A stretch of DNA of 11,226 nt, from positions 28,374 to 39,599 of the forward strand of contig DHAH01000113.1 of NCBI GenBank assembly GCA_002397345.1, given 5' to 3'. The translations under genes and the position numbers were made by a program. Within the stretch, counting starts at the first letter, position 1, and every line of letters starts with the position of its first letter. The DNA is from Clostridiales bacterium UBA4959. GTDB lineage: Bacteria > Bacillota > Clostridia > Oscillospirales > CAG-272. Positions 1 to 6,659 of the stretch are shown piece after piece. The notes below the pieces were generated by a model that made no database searches, was not told the DNA's origin, and saw only the letters and a list, made by a program, of their open reading frames with translations.

Positions 1-7
1 AATATTT

Positions 8-40
8 TAAACCCCATCCGCGAGAACCGGATGGGGTTTA
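8..40 (-). terminator. Strong hairpin, probable terminator of the minus-strand aminotransferase/SBP operon
   Basis: Positions 8-20 and 28-40 form a perfect 13-bp inverted repeat around a 7-nt loop, with a GC-rich core (CCCCATCCG). It lies about 70 nt past the stop codon of the broken solute-binding protein gene. Read on the minus strand it is followed by an AT-rich tail (TTAAAATATT in part) that is a modest rather than a strong U-run. It could also end a plus-strand transcript entering from outside, since the other side has TTTATTTG. The stem is seen directly; the direction of use is inferred. Confidence 0.7.
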
Positions 41-112
41 TTTGTATACAATATTTTCGCTATTTAAATCTGTGCGGCTAAACAATCTTCCGTAAAACGC
101 CGCCGGAAAATT

Positions 113-1623
113 TTATTGCTCCGCCATCTCCTGATATTTTTTGATCAATTTTTCAAGTGATTTTTTGCTCAGCTTTTCTATCGAAGCGTAGGACGAAGCG
201 ATTTTATCCGAGTTCGCGTCGAGTAAGTTGCGCCAGAGTTGACTGACGTTCCCGATGCTCACCGAATAAACGAATCCGAAGTTGAATCGCAGTCCGGCGA
301 GGATCAGGTCGTACATATTTGCGTCAGTGTTGGTTCGCGAATATTTCTGCTTGAGCGCTATCTCGAAATACGCGGGTTTGGTCAGCTCATACGACTTCTG
401 CGCCATATATTCGAACACCGCGCCCGTCGCTTCCGCGTCGGCTGTGTCGACCGTGACCGAAAGCAGCGAATAAATATCGGCGGCGTTGGTGTAATAACCC
501 TGCTGCGCCTCGTCGTATTTAAACAGCGGCAATACACCATAGTCGGATTTCATGTGGCGCAGCTTGTCGGTTACCTCAAAGATATCGATGAGAAACATAT
601 TTTCGTCAGCTTTGAACTTATCCTGCATCATATAGTAGATTTCAAGCGTGATGCCCTGTTCGAAATCGACACCGCCGTTTGTGTGCATAAGCGCCAGCAT
701 CTTGCCGTAAGCCGAAACCATGCGGTCGGTATTATACGATAACTCGGGTAAACCGTCGGCGTTTTTGGTCGTGATCGGCAGGTCAAAAGCGTCGAGGTAG
801 GCGTCGACTGGGATAGATACGCCATGAAGTCCGACACCGTAACCGTCCTCCTTATCGCGCTGAGAGTTGCCGTTGAGGTCGGCATAAACACCTTTGATAA
901 GGTCGCCGAAATAGTCGATGGTCCAGCCGCCGGATTTGACCACACTGTAAAGGTTTAAGTCTCCAAAGTAGTCAGCCAGCATCTGTTTATTGAAGAACAT
1001 CGCGTTGGTACATTGCGTGGCGGTTAAGTTCAGGTCGCCGGAGATGAAATAAAGCTGTCCGAGCAGCGTCAGCTCCTCGACGAAATCTTTATTCCACCAC
1101 GGCTTGGAAAGATCGACATGCGGCAGCTTTTGCAGGTTATAGAGCAGCTTCTACCCGCCATCGCGGTGCTGAAATAAGCATATGAAGCCAGAATGTCATA
1201 TGGCTGATCGCCGGCAAGGTGATTTTTGCGCACCGACATCACATATACATCGTAATCTGCGCCGGAGCAGATCTGAGTGTCGATTTTAACGTTCAGATCT
1301 TCTTCGGTCTGCTGCCGGCGTTTATAAACCGCATCGTTGACGGGGTCGCCGTTTTCTCCTTCGGAGATGAATTCAAAAGTTGTGCCGAAAATACTCGCGG
1401 CTTCGCGGATGAAAAAAGTAACGGTTTTGCCGTCCAGATTAAGCCCGTCAGGGATCGACGACGGCACGATCTCGCGTCCGTAGGCATCGGTCACGGGTCC
1501 TGTATCGGAGGTTTCGGTCGCGGATGCAGCGGTTTCGCCGGAATCGGCTGTTTGTGTTGCGCACGCGCAGGCAAGTCCAAAGACGAGGATCAGCGCCAAT
1601 GCAAAACTGACGGCTTTTCTCAT
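113..1623 (-). pseudogene. ABC-type sugar solute-binding lipoprotein, disrupted by a frameshift
   Basis: This is a lipoprotein that would bind an extracellular ligand, probably a carbohydrate, and deliver it to an ABC permease. The amino half (1623 to about 1155) begins with a signal peptide, MRKAVSFALALILVFG, then LAC as a lipobox-like cysteine site and a Thr/Ser/Ala-rich linker. The carboxyl half (about 1150 to 113) carries the motif KLPHVDLSKPWW and an EF-hand-like loop near YADLNGNSQRDKED. The two halves are in different frames. The first reaches a stop at 1069, and the second is closed upstream by TAG at 1151-1153. The protein encoded at 9827 matches both halves in one continuous frame, which places the break at about 1149-1156. 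Repairing it by one added or two removed bases gives about 502-503 residues, normal for the family. I start at ATG 1623 because AAAGGAG (1632-1638) lies 8 nt upstream; the GTG at 1632 overlaps that site. It is the last gene of the operon, 22 nt after the preceding stop. It may be a real pseudogene or an assembly error. Confidence 0.85.
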
Positions 1624-1645
1624 GATATTCACTCCTTTATTTTAT

Positions 1646-2515
1646 TTAATTTGACAGCAGGATTGAGTTTTGCAGTTCTGTGTCCGAATAAATCCCGTCC
1701 GAGCCGGTCTGCTTTTTAAAATATTCGCTGTGCAGCGCCGGTTCGCGGTGCATTGCCGTGAATTTACGCGGATTTACCGCCGCGAATCTGCCGGTTTCGA
1801 GCAGCGGCTCGATCAGTCTCGCGGTCCATTCGGTCACGCGCATGTCGCCGCCCAGTATATCGTCGAAGGTCAGCGTACAGCCGTCGCCGGGGCTGCGTCC
1901 GCAGTTGTGATATGCGAAGGTGTCGGCATAAAGATCGCTGCGGTCGAACGCAATAAAGCCGCCGTTACCGGTGTATACCTCCGAACCGCTGCCAATCGAC
2001 CAAATCACCGCGTCGGCAAAATCGATAAGCGGCTTGCCGTTATGCCGGGCGGTCAGACAGCCGCCCGCGTTGAGAATAAACGGCAGCGAATGTTTTTTGC
2101 ACAGCGCCGTGATTTTCTCAAGCTCGAAACCCGCTTTCCCCGGTATGTAGTCGGCGACGACCGCTACGGCGCGCGACGCATTCGGACGTTCCAACGTTTT
2201 TTCCAAACTCGAGGGGGCGATTAGCCCCGTCCCGGCGTCGACGTCGCAGAACAGCGGCGCCGCGCCCGTACACGCCGCGGTCAGCGTATTGTTAGGGTCG
2301 CCGTAGGAAGGCGTTATAATATAGCTGCCGTGCGCGGCTCCGCACGCGCGCAGCACCGATTCATACGCGGCGGACGCGCTGTGGCAGAGCAGCCCGTACC
2401 GCGCGCCGACAAGCTCCGCCAGCACGTGCGCGCCCGTGATTGAATAAGGTCCGATCGTGCCCCAGACGCCGCTTTCGAGCACTTCAAGTTCATAATCAAT
2501 AAATTTATTATTCAT
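1646..2515 (-). CDS. Degenerate DegT/AHBA-synthase-like protein lacking PLP lysine and aspartate
   Basis: This 289-residue protein has the fold signature of the DegT/DnrJ/EryC1/StrS aminotransferase family (fold-type I PLP enzymes). It keeps family landmarks: TPSYGDP (68-74), PLFCDVD (87-93), NGGF before the next strand (184-187), HNCGR (203-207) and GGDMRVTEW (222-230), the last two resembling AHBA synthase. The aspartate that holds the PLP ring nitrogen (Asp165 in the neighbour at 2522-3721) is Asn149 here. The Schiff-base lysine (Lys194 in the neighbour) is Ser178. Both lie 29 residues apart in each protein, so the alignment is ungapped. It also lacks roughly the first 30 residues and most of the small C-terminal domain compared with a normal family member of about 400. 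Its start is 6 nt after the upstream stop, with GGGGG at 2525-2529, suggesting translational coupling. It is unlikely to be an aminotransferase itself. It could be a non-catalytic partner of the neighbour, a sugar-binding protein, or a decaying copy. The frame is intact. Confidence 0.85.
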   Translation of the reverse strand: MNNKFIDYELEVLESGVWGTIGPYSITGAHVLAELVGARYGLLCHSASAAYESVLRACGAAHGSYIITPSYGDPNNTLTAACTGAAPLFCDVDAGTGLIAPSSLEKTLERPNASRAVAVVADYIPGKAGFELEKITALCKKHSLPFILNAGGCLTARHNGKPLIDFADAVIWSIGSGSEVYTGNGGFIAFDRSDLYADTFAYHNCGRSPGDGCTLTFDDILGGDMRVTEWTARLIEPLLETGRFAAVNPRKFTAMHREPALHSEYFKKQTGSDGIYSDTELQNSILLSN

Positions 2516-2521
2516 TCCGGT

Positions 2522-3721
2522 TTACCCCCGCGCCTCGTCGGCGTGCTCCCAGATTTTTTCCGCCGCGTCGGCGATGTCGTCCATCTCGCGACGCGTACCC
2601 AACAGCAGCGACTGAAACAGCCACGTACCCTCAAGATCGCCCGCCAGCTCGCTTTCCGGCAGCGGAGAGTCGTCAATTTTACCGCCTATAATGCGTTCCG
2701 TATATGCGCTGCGCACACAGGGGAAATGGTAGAGCGGACTGTAACCCGCGCAGAGCGGTATACCCTCGGCGTTCATCGCGCCGATAAACGCTGCGCGGTC
2801 AAGTCCGCGCTCCGAAAGCGCCCTGTGATCAAAACGCATTATGTATAAATGATAGGCGTGACGCGTAATGCGTGCGTCGTAATCGGTCGGCGATACAAAC
2901 GGCAGAGCTTTCAATCTGCCGTCGAGATATGCGGCGTTCTCCGAACGCAAGCTCAGCTCTCCCGCAAATTTATTAAACTGCGTTTCGAGCACCGACGCCT
3001 GCATTTCGGTCATACCGTGATCCTGCGATATTGTTTGATAACGTCCGTCGCGCAAACCGCCGCCCAATATGGCGCGTATCTCGGTATCAAGCGCTTTTGA
3101 ACCGGTGAGTATGATTCCGCCCTCGCCGCAAGTGAGGTTTTTGGTGTTCTGACATGATATCGAAGCCACATCGCCGTAGGAGCACAGGCTTTTTCCGCGC
3201 CACTCCGCGCCGACAGCCTGCGCCGCGTCGATTATCAGCTTTAGATTATAGCGCGCTGCCAGCGCCGCAAACGCGTCGCAGTCGACGGGTCGACCCGCGA
3301 CGGCTACCGCGATTATCGCCTTTGTACGCGGCGTGATCCTGCGCTCGGCGTCGGCGGGTGAAAGATTGTAGGTCGCGCGGTCGATGTCGGCGAACACCGG
3401 TGTCGCGCCCGCGAAGATTATCGAGGACAGCGTCGCGATGAAGGTATACGGCGGCAGGATGACCTCGTCACCGTAGCCGATGCCGAGCCCACGCAGGATA
3501 AGTTCCAGTGAAACTGTGCCGTTGGCGACCGCGATGCAGTACGATACGCCGCAATATTCGGCGAAGGACTTCTCAAAACGCGCCTTGACCCTTCCTACGC
3601 TGAGATTGCCCGACTGCATGACCTGTGTAAGTCCTGCGCGGTCAACCTCTGTGACGCGCGGCCAGCCGGGAAACGAATCGGTTCTGATCGGGCTGCCGCC
3701 CGCAATGGCAAGGTGTGGCAT
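2522..3721 (-). CDS. DegT/DnrJ/EryC1/StrS PLP-dependent aminotransferase (AHBA synthase/inosose aminotransferase-like)
   Basis: This cytoplasmic PLP enzyme of 399 residues has the full length of its family. Members transfer an amino group, usually from glutamine or glutamate, to a keto-sugar or keto-cyclitol. The opening LAIAGGSPIRTDSFPGWP is typical of the inosose aminotransferase/AHBA synthase branch. Key parts are NGT (67-69), PPYTFIATL (90-98), IIDAAQAVGAEW with the ring-nitrogen aspartate Asp165, SCQNTKNLTCGEGG with the Schiff-base lysine Lys194, and the C-terminal RHAYHLYIMRF and GYSPLYHFP blocks. The site where family members often have VHLAGRP reads AVAVAGRP, so that histidine is absent. 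The start has an AAGGGAG site 7-8 nt upstream. It is the first gene of the operon and has its own promoter inside the 84-bp element at 3752-3835. The substrate cannot be fixed from sequence; an aminocyclitol or amino-sugar precursor is the best guess. DegT-family sugar aminotransferases of the surface-glycan type are the alternative. Confidence 0.92.
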   Translation of the reverse strand: MPHLAIAGGSPIRTDSFPGWPRVTEVDRAGLTQVMQSGNLSVGRVKARFEKSFAEYCGVSYCIAVANGTVSLELILRGLGIGYGDEVILPPYTFIATLSSIIFAGATPVFADIDRATYNLSPADAERRITPRTKAIIAVAVAGRPVDCDAFAALAARYNLKLIIDAAQAVGAEWRGKSLCSYGDVASISCQNTKNLTCGEGGIILTGSKALDTEIRAILGGGLRDGRYQTISQDHGMTEMQASVLETQFNKFAGELSLRSENAAYLDGRLKALPFVSPTDYDARITRHAYHLYIMRFDHRALSERGLDRAAFIGAMNAEGIPLCAGYSPLYHFPCVRSAYTERIIGGKIDDSPLPESELAGDLEGTWLFQSLLLGTRREMDDIADAAEKIWEHADEARG

Positions 3722-3770
3722 TATATCACTCCCTTAATAATATTTTTAAAGTAATTTATATTTAAATTCG

Positions 3771-3799
3771 ATTATAAACTCGGTAAAAATCCGCGCCAA
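3771..3799 (-). promoter_or_regulatory. Sigma-A-type promoter of the aminotransferase operon
   Basis: On the minus strand the -35 box TTGGCG (3799-3794) and a consensus -10 box TATAAT (3776-3771) are 17 bp apart. Transcription would begin near 3764, leaving a leader of about 45 nt before the ATG at 3721. The -35 box sits in the right arm of the hairpin at 3785-3833. The same arrangement, base for base, is found at 9761-9789 ahead of the second solute-binding protein gene. Confidence 0.7.
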
Positions 3800-3833
3800 A
3801 AGCTTAAATATATGGGTTTTAACGCGGATTTTT
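3785..3833 (-). terminator. Hairpin with U-run, probable terminator of the kinase/SIS operon
   Basis: Minus-strand arms at 3833-3817 and 3801-3785 can pair over 17 positions, with two adjacent G-U wobbles, around a 15-nt loop; the right arm ends in five T. It lies about 25 nt past the stop of the SIS gene (3857). The other arm gives a run of seven T on the plus strand, so it could work in both directions. It overlaps the -35 box of the next operon's promoter. Confidence 0.7.
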
Positions 3834-3856
3834 TTATTAATTATAGAATTTCAGTA

Positions 3857-4588
3857 TTACAGCGCTCTGATGATCCCTTTATATTTTTCTATCAATTCCG
3901 TATTATAACTGTCGCCGCCGTCGGTGTTGGCGCTGCGGTATACCTCGGCGGGTGTGCCGCGCTCGGCGCACAGTTCAACGACGCGGCAGGTTATCGCCTG
4001 CATTATAGCCGCGCCGACCGCCGTCGAGGTCGCGCCCACACGGTCAGCCCCAATTTGCAACGCCGCGTCGCCTATACAGCCGCGGTTGTCAATCACTATG
4101 TCGCAGACCTCGGATAGCTTTTTCCCCGACGGGTGGCGGGAAGGCGCGGCTGCGGAATGGGTCAGGTTGGTCATGCATACGGCGGTCATCCCCTCCGCGC
4201 GCGCTTCGAGCGCCATATCGACCGAGACGGTGTTGCGTCCGGAGTTGGAAAAGATGAAAATCGTATCGCCCGGTTTATGGGGTGTGTCGTCGAGCAGGAT
4301 CTTCGCAAGACCCGGCAGCCGTTCCAACGCGCTGCTGCGCGCCGCCGCCTCATGCAGCGCAAGCCCGCTCTCGCATATAGGACAGACACGCGCCAGACCG
4401 CCCGCGCGGTAGAAAACCTCCTCCGCGAGCAGATGCGAATGGCCTGTGCCGAAAGTGAAGATCATCCCGCCGCCCGCCAGCGAAGCGGCGCAGCTCTGCG
4501 CTACCGCCTCGATCGCTTCGGTCTGCGTCGAATGAACCTCCGCGAAAAGACGCGAAACCTCGCTGAAATATCTGTCAATCGCATTCAT
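3857..4588 (-). CDS. UPF0309-type SIS-domain protein (predicted phosphosugar binding/isomerase)
   Basis: This 243-residue cytoplasmic protein is of the UPF0309 SIS-domain type. SIS domains bind phosphorylated sugars, often as isomerases, etherases or regulators. The phosphosugar-binding loop is visible as FTFGTGHSHLLAEEVFYRAGG (44-64), a signature of this branch, followed by LALHEAAARSS (76-86) and the second SIS loop FIFSNSGRN (111-119). DRVGATSTAVGAA (182-194) is the usual third element. The length is normal for the family. Its start codon overlaps the stop of the kinase gene (ATGA), and TCTCC read in reverse gives GGAGA just upstream, so the two are co-translated. This pairing suggests that it acts on a sugar phosphate made by the kinase. 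The reaction is not known for this branch. It lacks the features of MurQ or GlmS. Confidence 0.88.
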   Translation of the reverse strand: MNAIDRYFSEVSRLFAEVHSTQTEAIEAVAQSCAASLAGGGMIFTFGTGHSHLLAEEVFYRAGGLARVCPICESGLALHEAAARSSALERLPGLAKILLDDTPHKPGDTIFIFSNSGRNTVSVDMALEARAEGMTAVCMTNLTHSAAAPSRHPSGKKLSEVCDIVIDNRGCIGDAALQIGADRVGATSTAVGAAIMQAITCRVVELCAERGTPAEVYRSANTDGGDSYNTELIEKYKGIIRAL

Positions 4589-5517
4589 GTTATTTCTCCT
4601 TTTTTTATAAAATCGAGCGCCAGCTTCGCCGCCGCCAGCTCCGGCGGCTGCTCCGGTTCGGAGATTACAATATCAGGATATCTTTCATGTACCAGCCGCT
4701 TAAATTCGCCGCGCACGACTGCGTCGCGCGTGAGCACCGAGCCGTATACACCGAGCAGCTTCACTTCAGGGCAGCTCCGCAGCAGCGACGCGGCGTAATC
4801 CGCCAGATATTTTGCCGCGCGGCGGAGTATGCCCAAAGCGACTGTGTCGCCCGCCGCAGCGCAGCGCGACACCTCCGCCGAAAACGGCGCAAGCTCCCGC
4901 GCTCCGACGCCGTAAAACGCGCCGATCAGCTCACGCGGCGAAAAGCGTTCGAAAAAGCGCAGCGCGGCGTCGAGCAGTAGCGTCTGCGGCGCGATACCGT
5001 CGGCATAGCGCAGCGCGGCTTTGAGAGCCGACAGCGCGATGTAATAACCGCCGCCTTCATCGCCGGTCAGCCGTCCCCAGCCGCCGACTGTGCGGATTTG
5101 ACCGCCTCCGTCGAGCGCGATACCCATAGCGCCCGTACCCGCGACGATCAGCGCGCCCGGAGCGCCGCCGGTCAATCCATACAGCGCCATAAACGCGTCG
5201 CTGCGTGTTATCACCGGCACACCGAACGCAGCTTCAAGCGCTTCGCGGAAGCTCATCCCGCCAAGCGTCATACAGGTGTCGTCCGATCCGGGGTCGCCGA
5301 CTGCAACCGCGAGCAGACCGGCACTGTCCAGTCCAAGCGAACGGATGCCGATGAGCATATTGTTCACCGCGGCGTCGACACCGATGAAGTTATAGTTGAC
5401 ACCGCCTGCGTTCGACTGCGCAAGCAGCTCGCCGTCAGGCGTGACCGCCGCGAGCGCGGTTTTAGTCCCGCCGCCGTCGGCGCCTATTACATATTTAATG
5501 TTTTTGTTCGCCGCCAT
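4585..5517 (-). CDS. BadF/BadG/BcrA/BcrD-family sugar kinase (N-acetylglucosamine kinase-like)
   Basis: This 310-residue ASKHA-superfamily ATPase resembles N-acetylglucosamine kinases and would phosphorylate a hexose or amino sugar with ATP. The phosphate-1 loop is GADGGGTKT (12-20). GTGAMGI (127-133) is the second phosphate loop and GGWGRLTGDEGGGYYI (145-160) is the signature of the GlcNAc-kinase-like members. GVYGS near residue 258 fits the adenosine motif. It lacks the cysteine-cluster features of the benzoyl-CoA or 2-hydroxyacyl-CoA activators, so a sugar substrate is favoured. It is the first gene of the kinase/SIS operon, with GGGGG at 5523-5527 as ribosome site, 5 nt from the ATG. The divergent AraC gene starts 188 nt away and is a likely regulator. 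The exact sugar is unknown. Confidence 0.9.
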   Translation of the reverse strand: MAANKNIKYVIGADGGGTKTALAAVTPDGELLAQSNAGGVNYNFIGVDAAVNNMLIGIRSLGLDSAGLLAVAVGDPGSDDTCMTLGGMSFREALEAAFGVPVITRSDAFMALYGLTGGAPGALIVAGTGAMGIALDGGGQIRTVGGWGRLTGDEGGGYYIALSALKAALRYADGIAPQTLLLDAALRFFERFSPRELIGAFYGVGARELAPFSAEVSRCAAAGDTVALGILRRAAKYLADYAASLLRSCPEVKLLGVYGSVLTRDAVVRGEFKRLVHERYPDIVISEPEQPPELAAAKLALDFIKKGEIT

Positions 5518-5546
5518 TTATACCCCCGATATTTATCGACATATCT

Positions 5547-5576
5547 ATTATATCGCACCGCCGTCCACGCTGTCTA
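5547..5576 (-). promoter_or_regulatory. Promoter of the kinase/SIS operon
   Basis: On the minus strand TAGACA (5576-5571) and TATAAT (5552-5547) are separated by 18 bp. The -10 box is consensus and the -35 differs at one base. The leader would be about 25 nt. A short dyad, CGATA-TT-TATCG (5528-5539), lies between the promoter and the ribosome site. Confidence 0.6.
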
Positions 5577-5641
5577 CATATACGACTGACATGATTTTGG
5601 ACAATATTGACTTTTTATTCTGACAGTTACCGGTCGCGTGA

Positions 5642-5670
5642 TTGACATAGCCGTGTATGCGTTGTATACT
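5642..5670 (+). promoter_or_regulatory. Promoter of the AraC/ceramidase-like operon
   Basis: TTGACA (5642-5647) is a perfect -35 box and TATACT (5665-5670) is a near-perfect -10 box, with 17 bp between them. A second TATAAT lies at 5676-5681. The GGAGG site at 5693-5697 follows, 7 nt before the ATG at 5705. With such strong boxes, repression rather than activation may be the main control. Confidence 0.75.
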
Positions 5671-5704
5671 TATGCTATAATGATAACGATGCGGAGGCGG
5701 TGTT

Positions 5705-6613
5705 ATGGAAGTCGTATCGGAGCGTGAAAAAGAGCTTTATTATGATAAAATTCCGTTTAGCAACGAGCTGTTCCCGATCCGCATAAACTGGAACCTGCGC
5801 CCCGGTCCGCCCGCGGAGGATTCGGTTTATTCCGGGTCTTGGCACGAACAGCTCGAAATCCTTTATTTCATCGAGGGTGACGCGGCGGTCGAGTGCGGTT
5901 TCAGACGTTTTATATGCGGGGCGGGCGACATTGTGGTGATCAACCCCTGCGAGACACATTCGGTTGTCTACCATTCCGGTTCGCCCTGCTTCCACTGCAT
6001 AATGCTCGACCCGCGGCTCTACGGCGCGGCGCAGAACGATTTGGTGGGTATAAAATATCTGGCGCAGATGACCAACCGCCGTCTGCATTTCAACAACCTC
6101 GTCAGCGGCAATAACAAAGCGCGCGAAATTCTGCTCGATCTTATCGACGAGTGCCGGAACACGCGCACCGCCTTTGAGGTCGCGGTCAAGGGCGACGTGC
6201 TGCGCCTGCTCGCGGAGCTGTTCCGCAGCGAGCTGCGCGCGGTCTGCGCCGCGGATGCGATAAGGCGCGACACGGTGGCGTATCTGCGCATTGCGCCCGC
6301 GCTGACCTTTATCGCGGAAAACTACGCGCGCCCGATCTCGCTTGACGAGCTGGCGGGGGCGTGCTGCATCAACGTGTCGTATTTCTGCCGGAGGTTCCGT
6401 GAGGTAACGGGCGTAACGGCGCTGAATTATATAAGCGATTACCGCATTTCCAAAGCCGAGGCGCTGCTGCTGACGACCGATCTTTCGGTCGCGGAGGTCG
6501 CGGCGCGCGTGGGCTTCTCCGACGGCTGCTATTTTTCGCGGCGCTTCAAGGCACTGCGCGGTTTCCCGCCCAGCCGCCTGCGTTCCGGCACAGGAAATTC
6601 GGTCGAACCATAA
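5705..6613 (+). CDS. AraC-family transcriptional regulator with cupin-like sensor domain
   Basis: This 302-residue protein has two parts. The N-terminal half (about 45-90) has cupin-like beta strands with WHEQLEILYFIEGDA and GAGDIVVINPCETHSV, the usual ligand-binding pocket of sugar-sensing AraC proteins. The C-terminal 100 residues hold two helix-turn-helix units: ISLDELAGACCINVSYFCRRFREVTG (211-236) and SVAEVAARVGFSDGCYFSRRFKALRGFPPSRLR (261-293). The arrangement matches the AraC/XylS type. It is transcribed divergently from the kinase operon and sits 43 nt ahead of the ceramidase-like gene, so it probably controls the divergent region 5518-5704. A 341-residue open frame on the opposite strand (5675-6700) is an effect of high GC and has no recognisable motif. 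Confidence 0.93.
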   Translation: MEVVSEREKELYYDKIPFSNELFPIRINWNLRPGPPAEDSVYSGSWHEQLEILYFIEGDAAVECGFRRFICGAGDIVVINPCETHSVVYHSGSPCFHCIMLDPRLYGAAQNDLVGIKYLAQMTNRRLHFNNLVSGNNKAREILLDLIDECRNTRTAFEVAVKGDVLRLLAELFRSELRAVCAADAIRRDTVAYLRIAPALTFIAENYARPISLDELAGACCINVSYFCRRFREVTGVTALNYISDYRISKAEALLLTTDLSVAEVAARVGFSDGCYFSRRFKALRGFPPSRLRSGTGNSVEP

Positions 6614-6659
6614 AAAACATACCAAATTTATAAATAAAAAGAAAAAAGAGGAGTATGTG

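Larger units (their letters stand above)
3752..3835 (-). repeat. 84-bp regulatory element, copy A (inverted relative to copy B at 9725-9808)
   Basis: The reverse complement of this stretch matches 9725-9808 at 80 of 84 positions without gaps. A central block of 43 bases is identical (in part TTGGCGCGGATTTTTACCG). The match covers a hairpin and the promoter that follows it, and stops before the ribosome binding site. It drives the aminotransferase operon outward to the left. The four differences include one in the hairpin arm that changes a G-C pair to a G-U pair, so the RNA stem survives. Confidence 0.93.

Noticed and set aside
1145..1160. Programmed ribosomal frameshift in the first solute-binding protein
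   Set aside because: No slippery heptamer, internal Shine-Dalgarno site or downstream structure is evident, and the paralogue at 9827 needs no shift.
3752..3835. Riboswitch upstream of the aminotransferase operon
   Set aside because: The hairpin lies upstream of the likely transcription start and the leader is only about 45 nt, too short for known aptamers.
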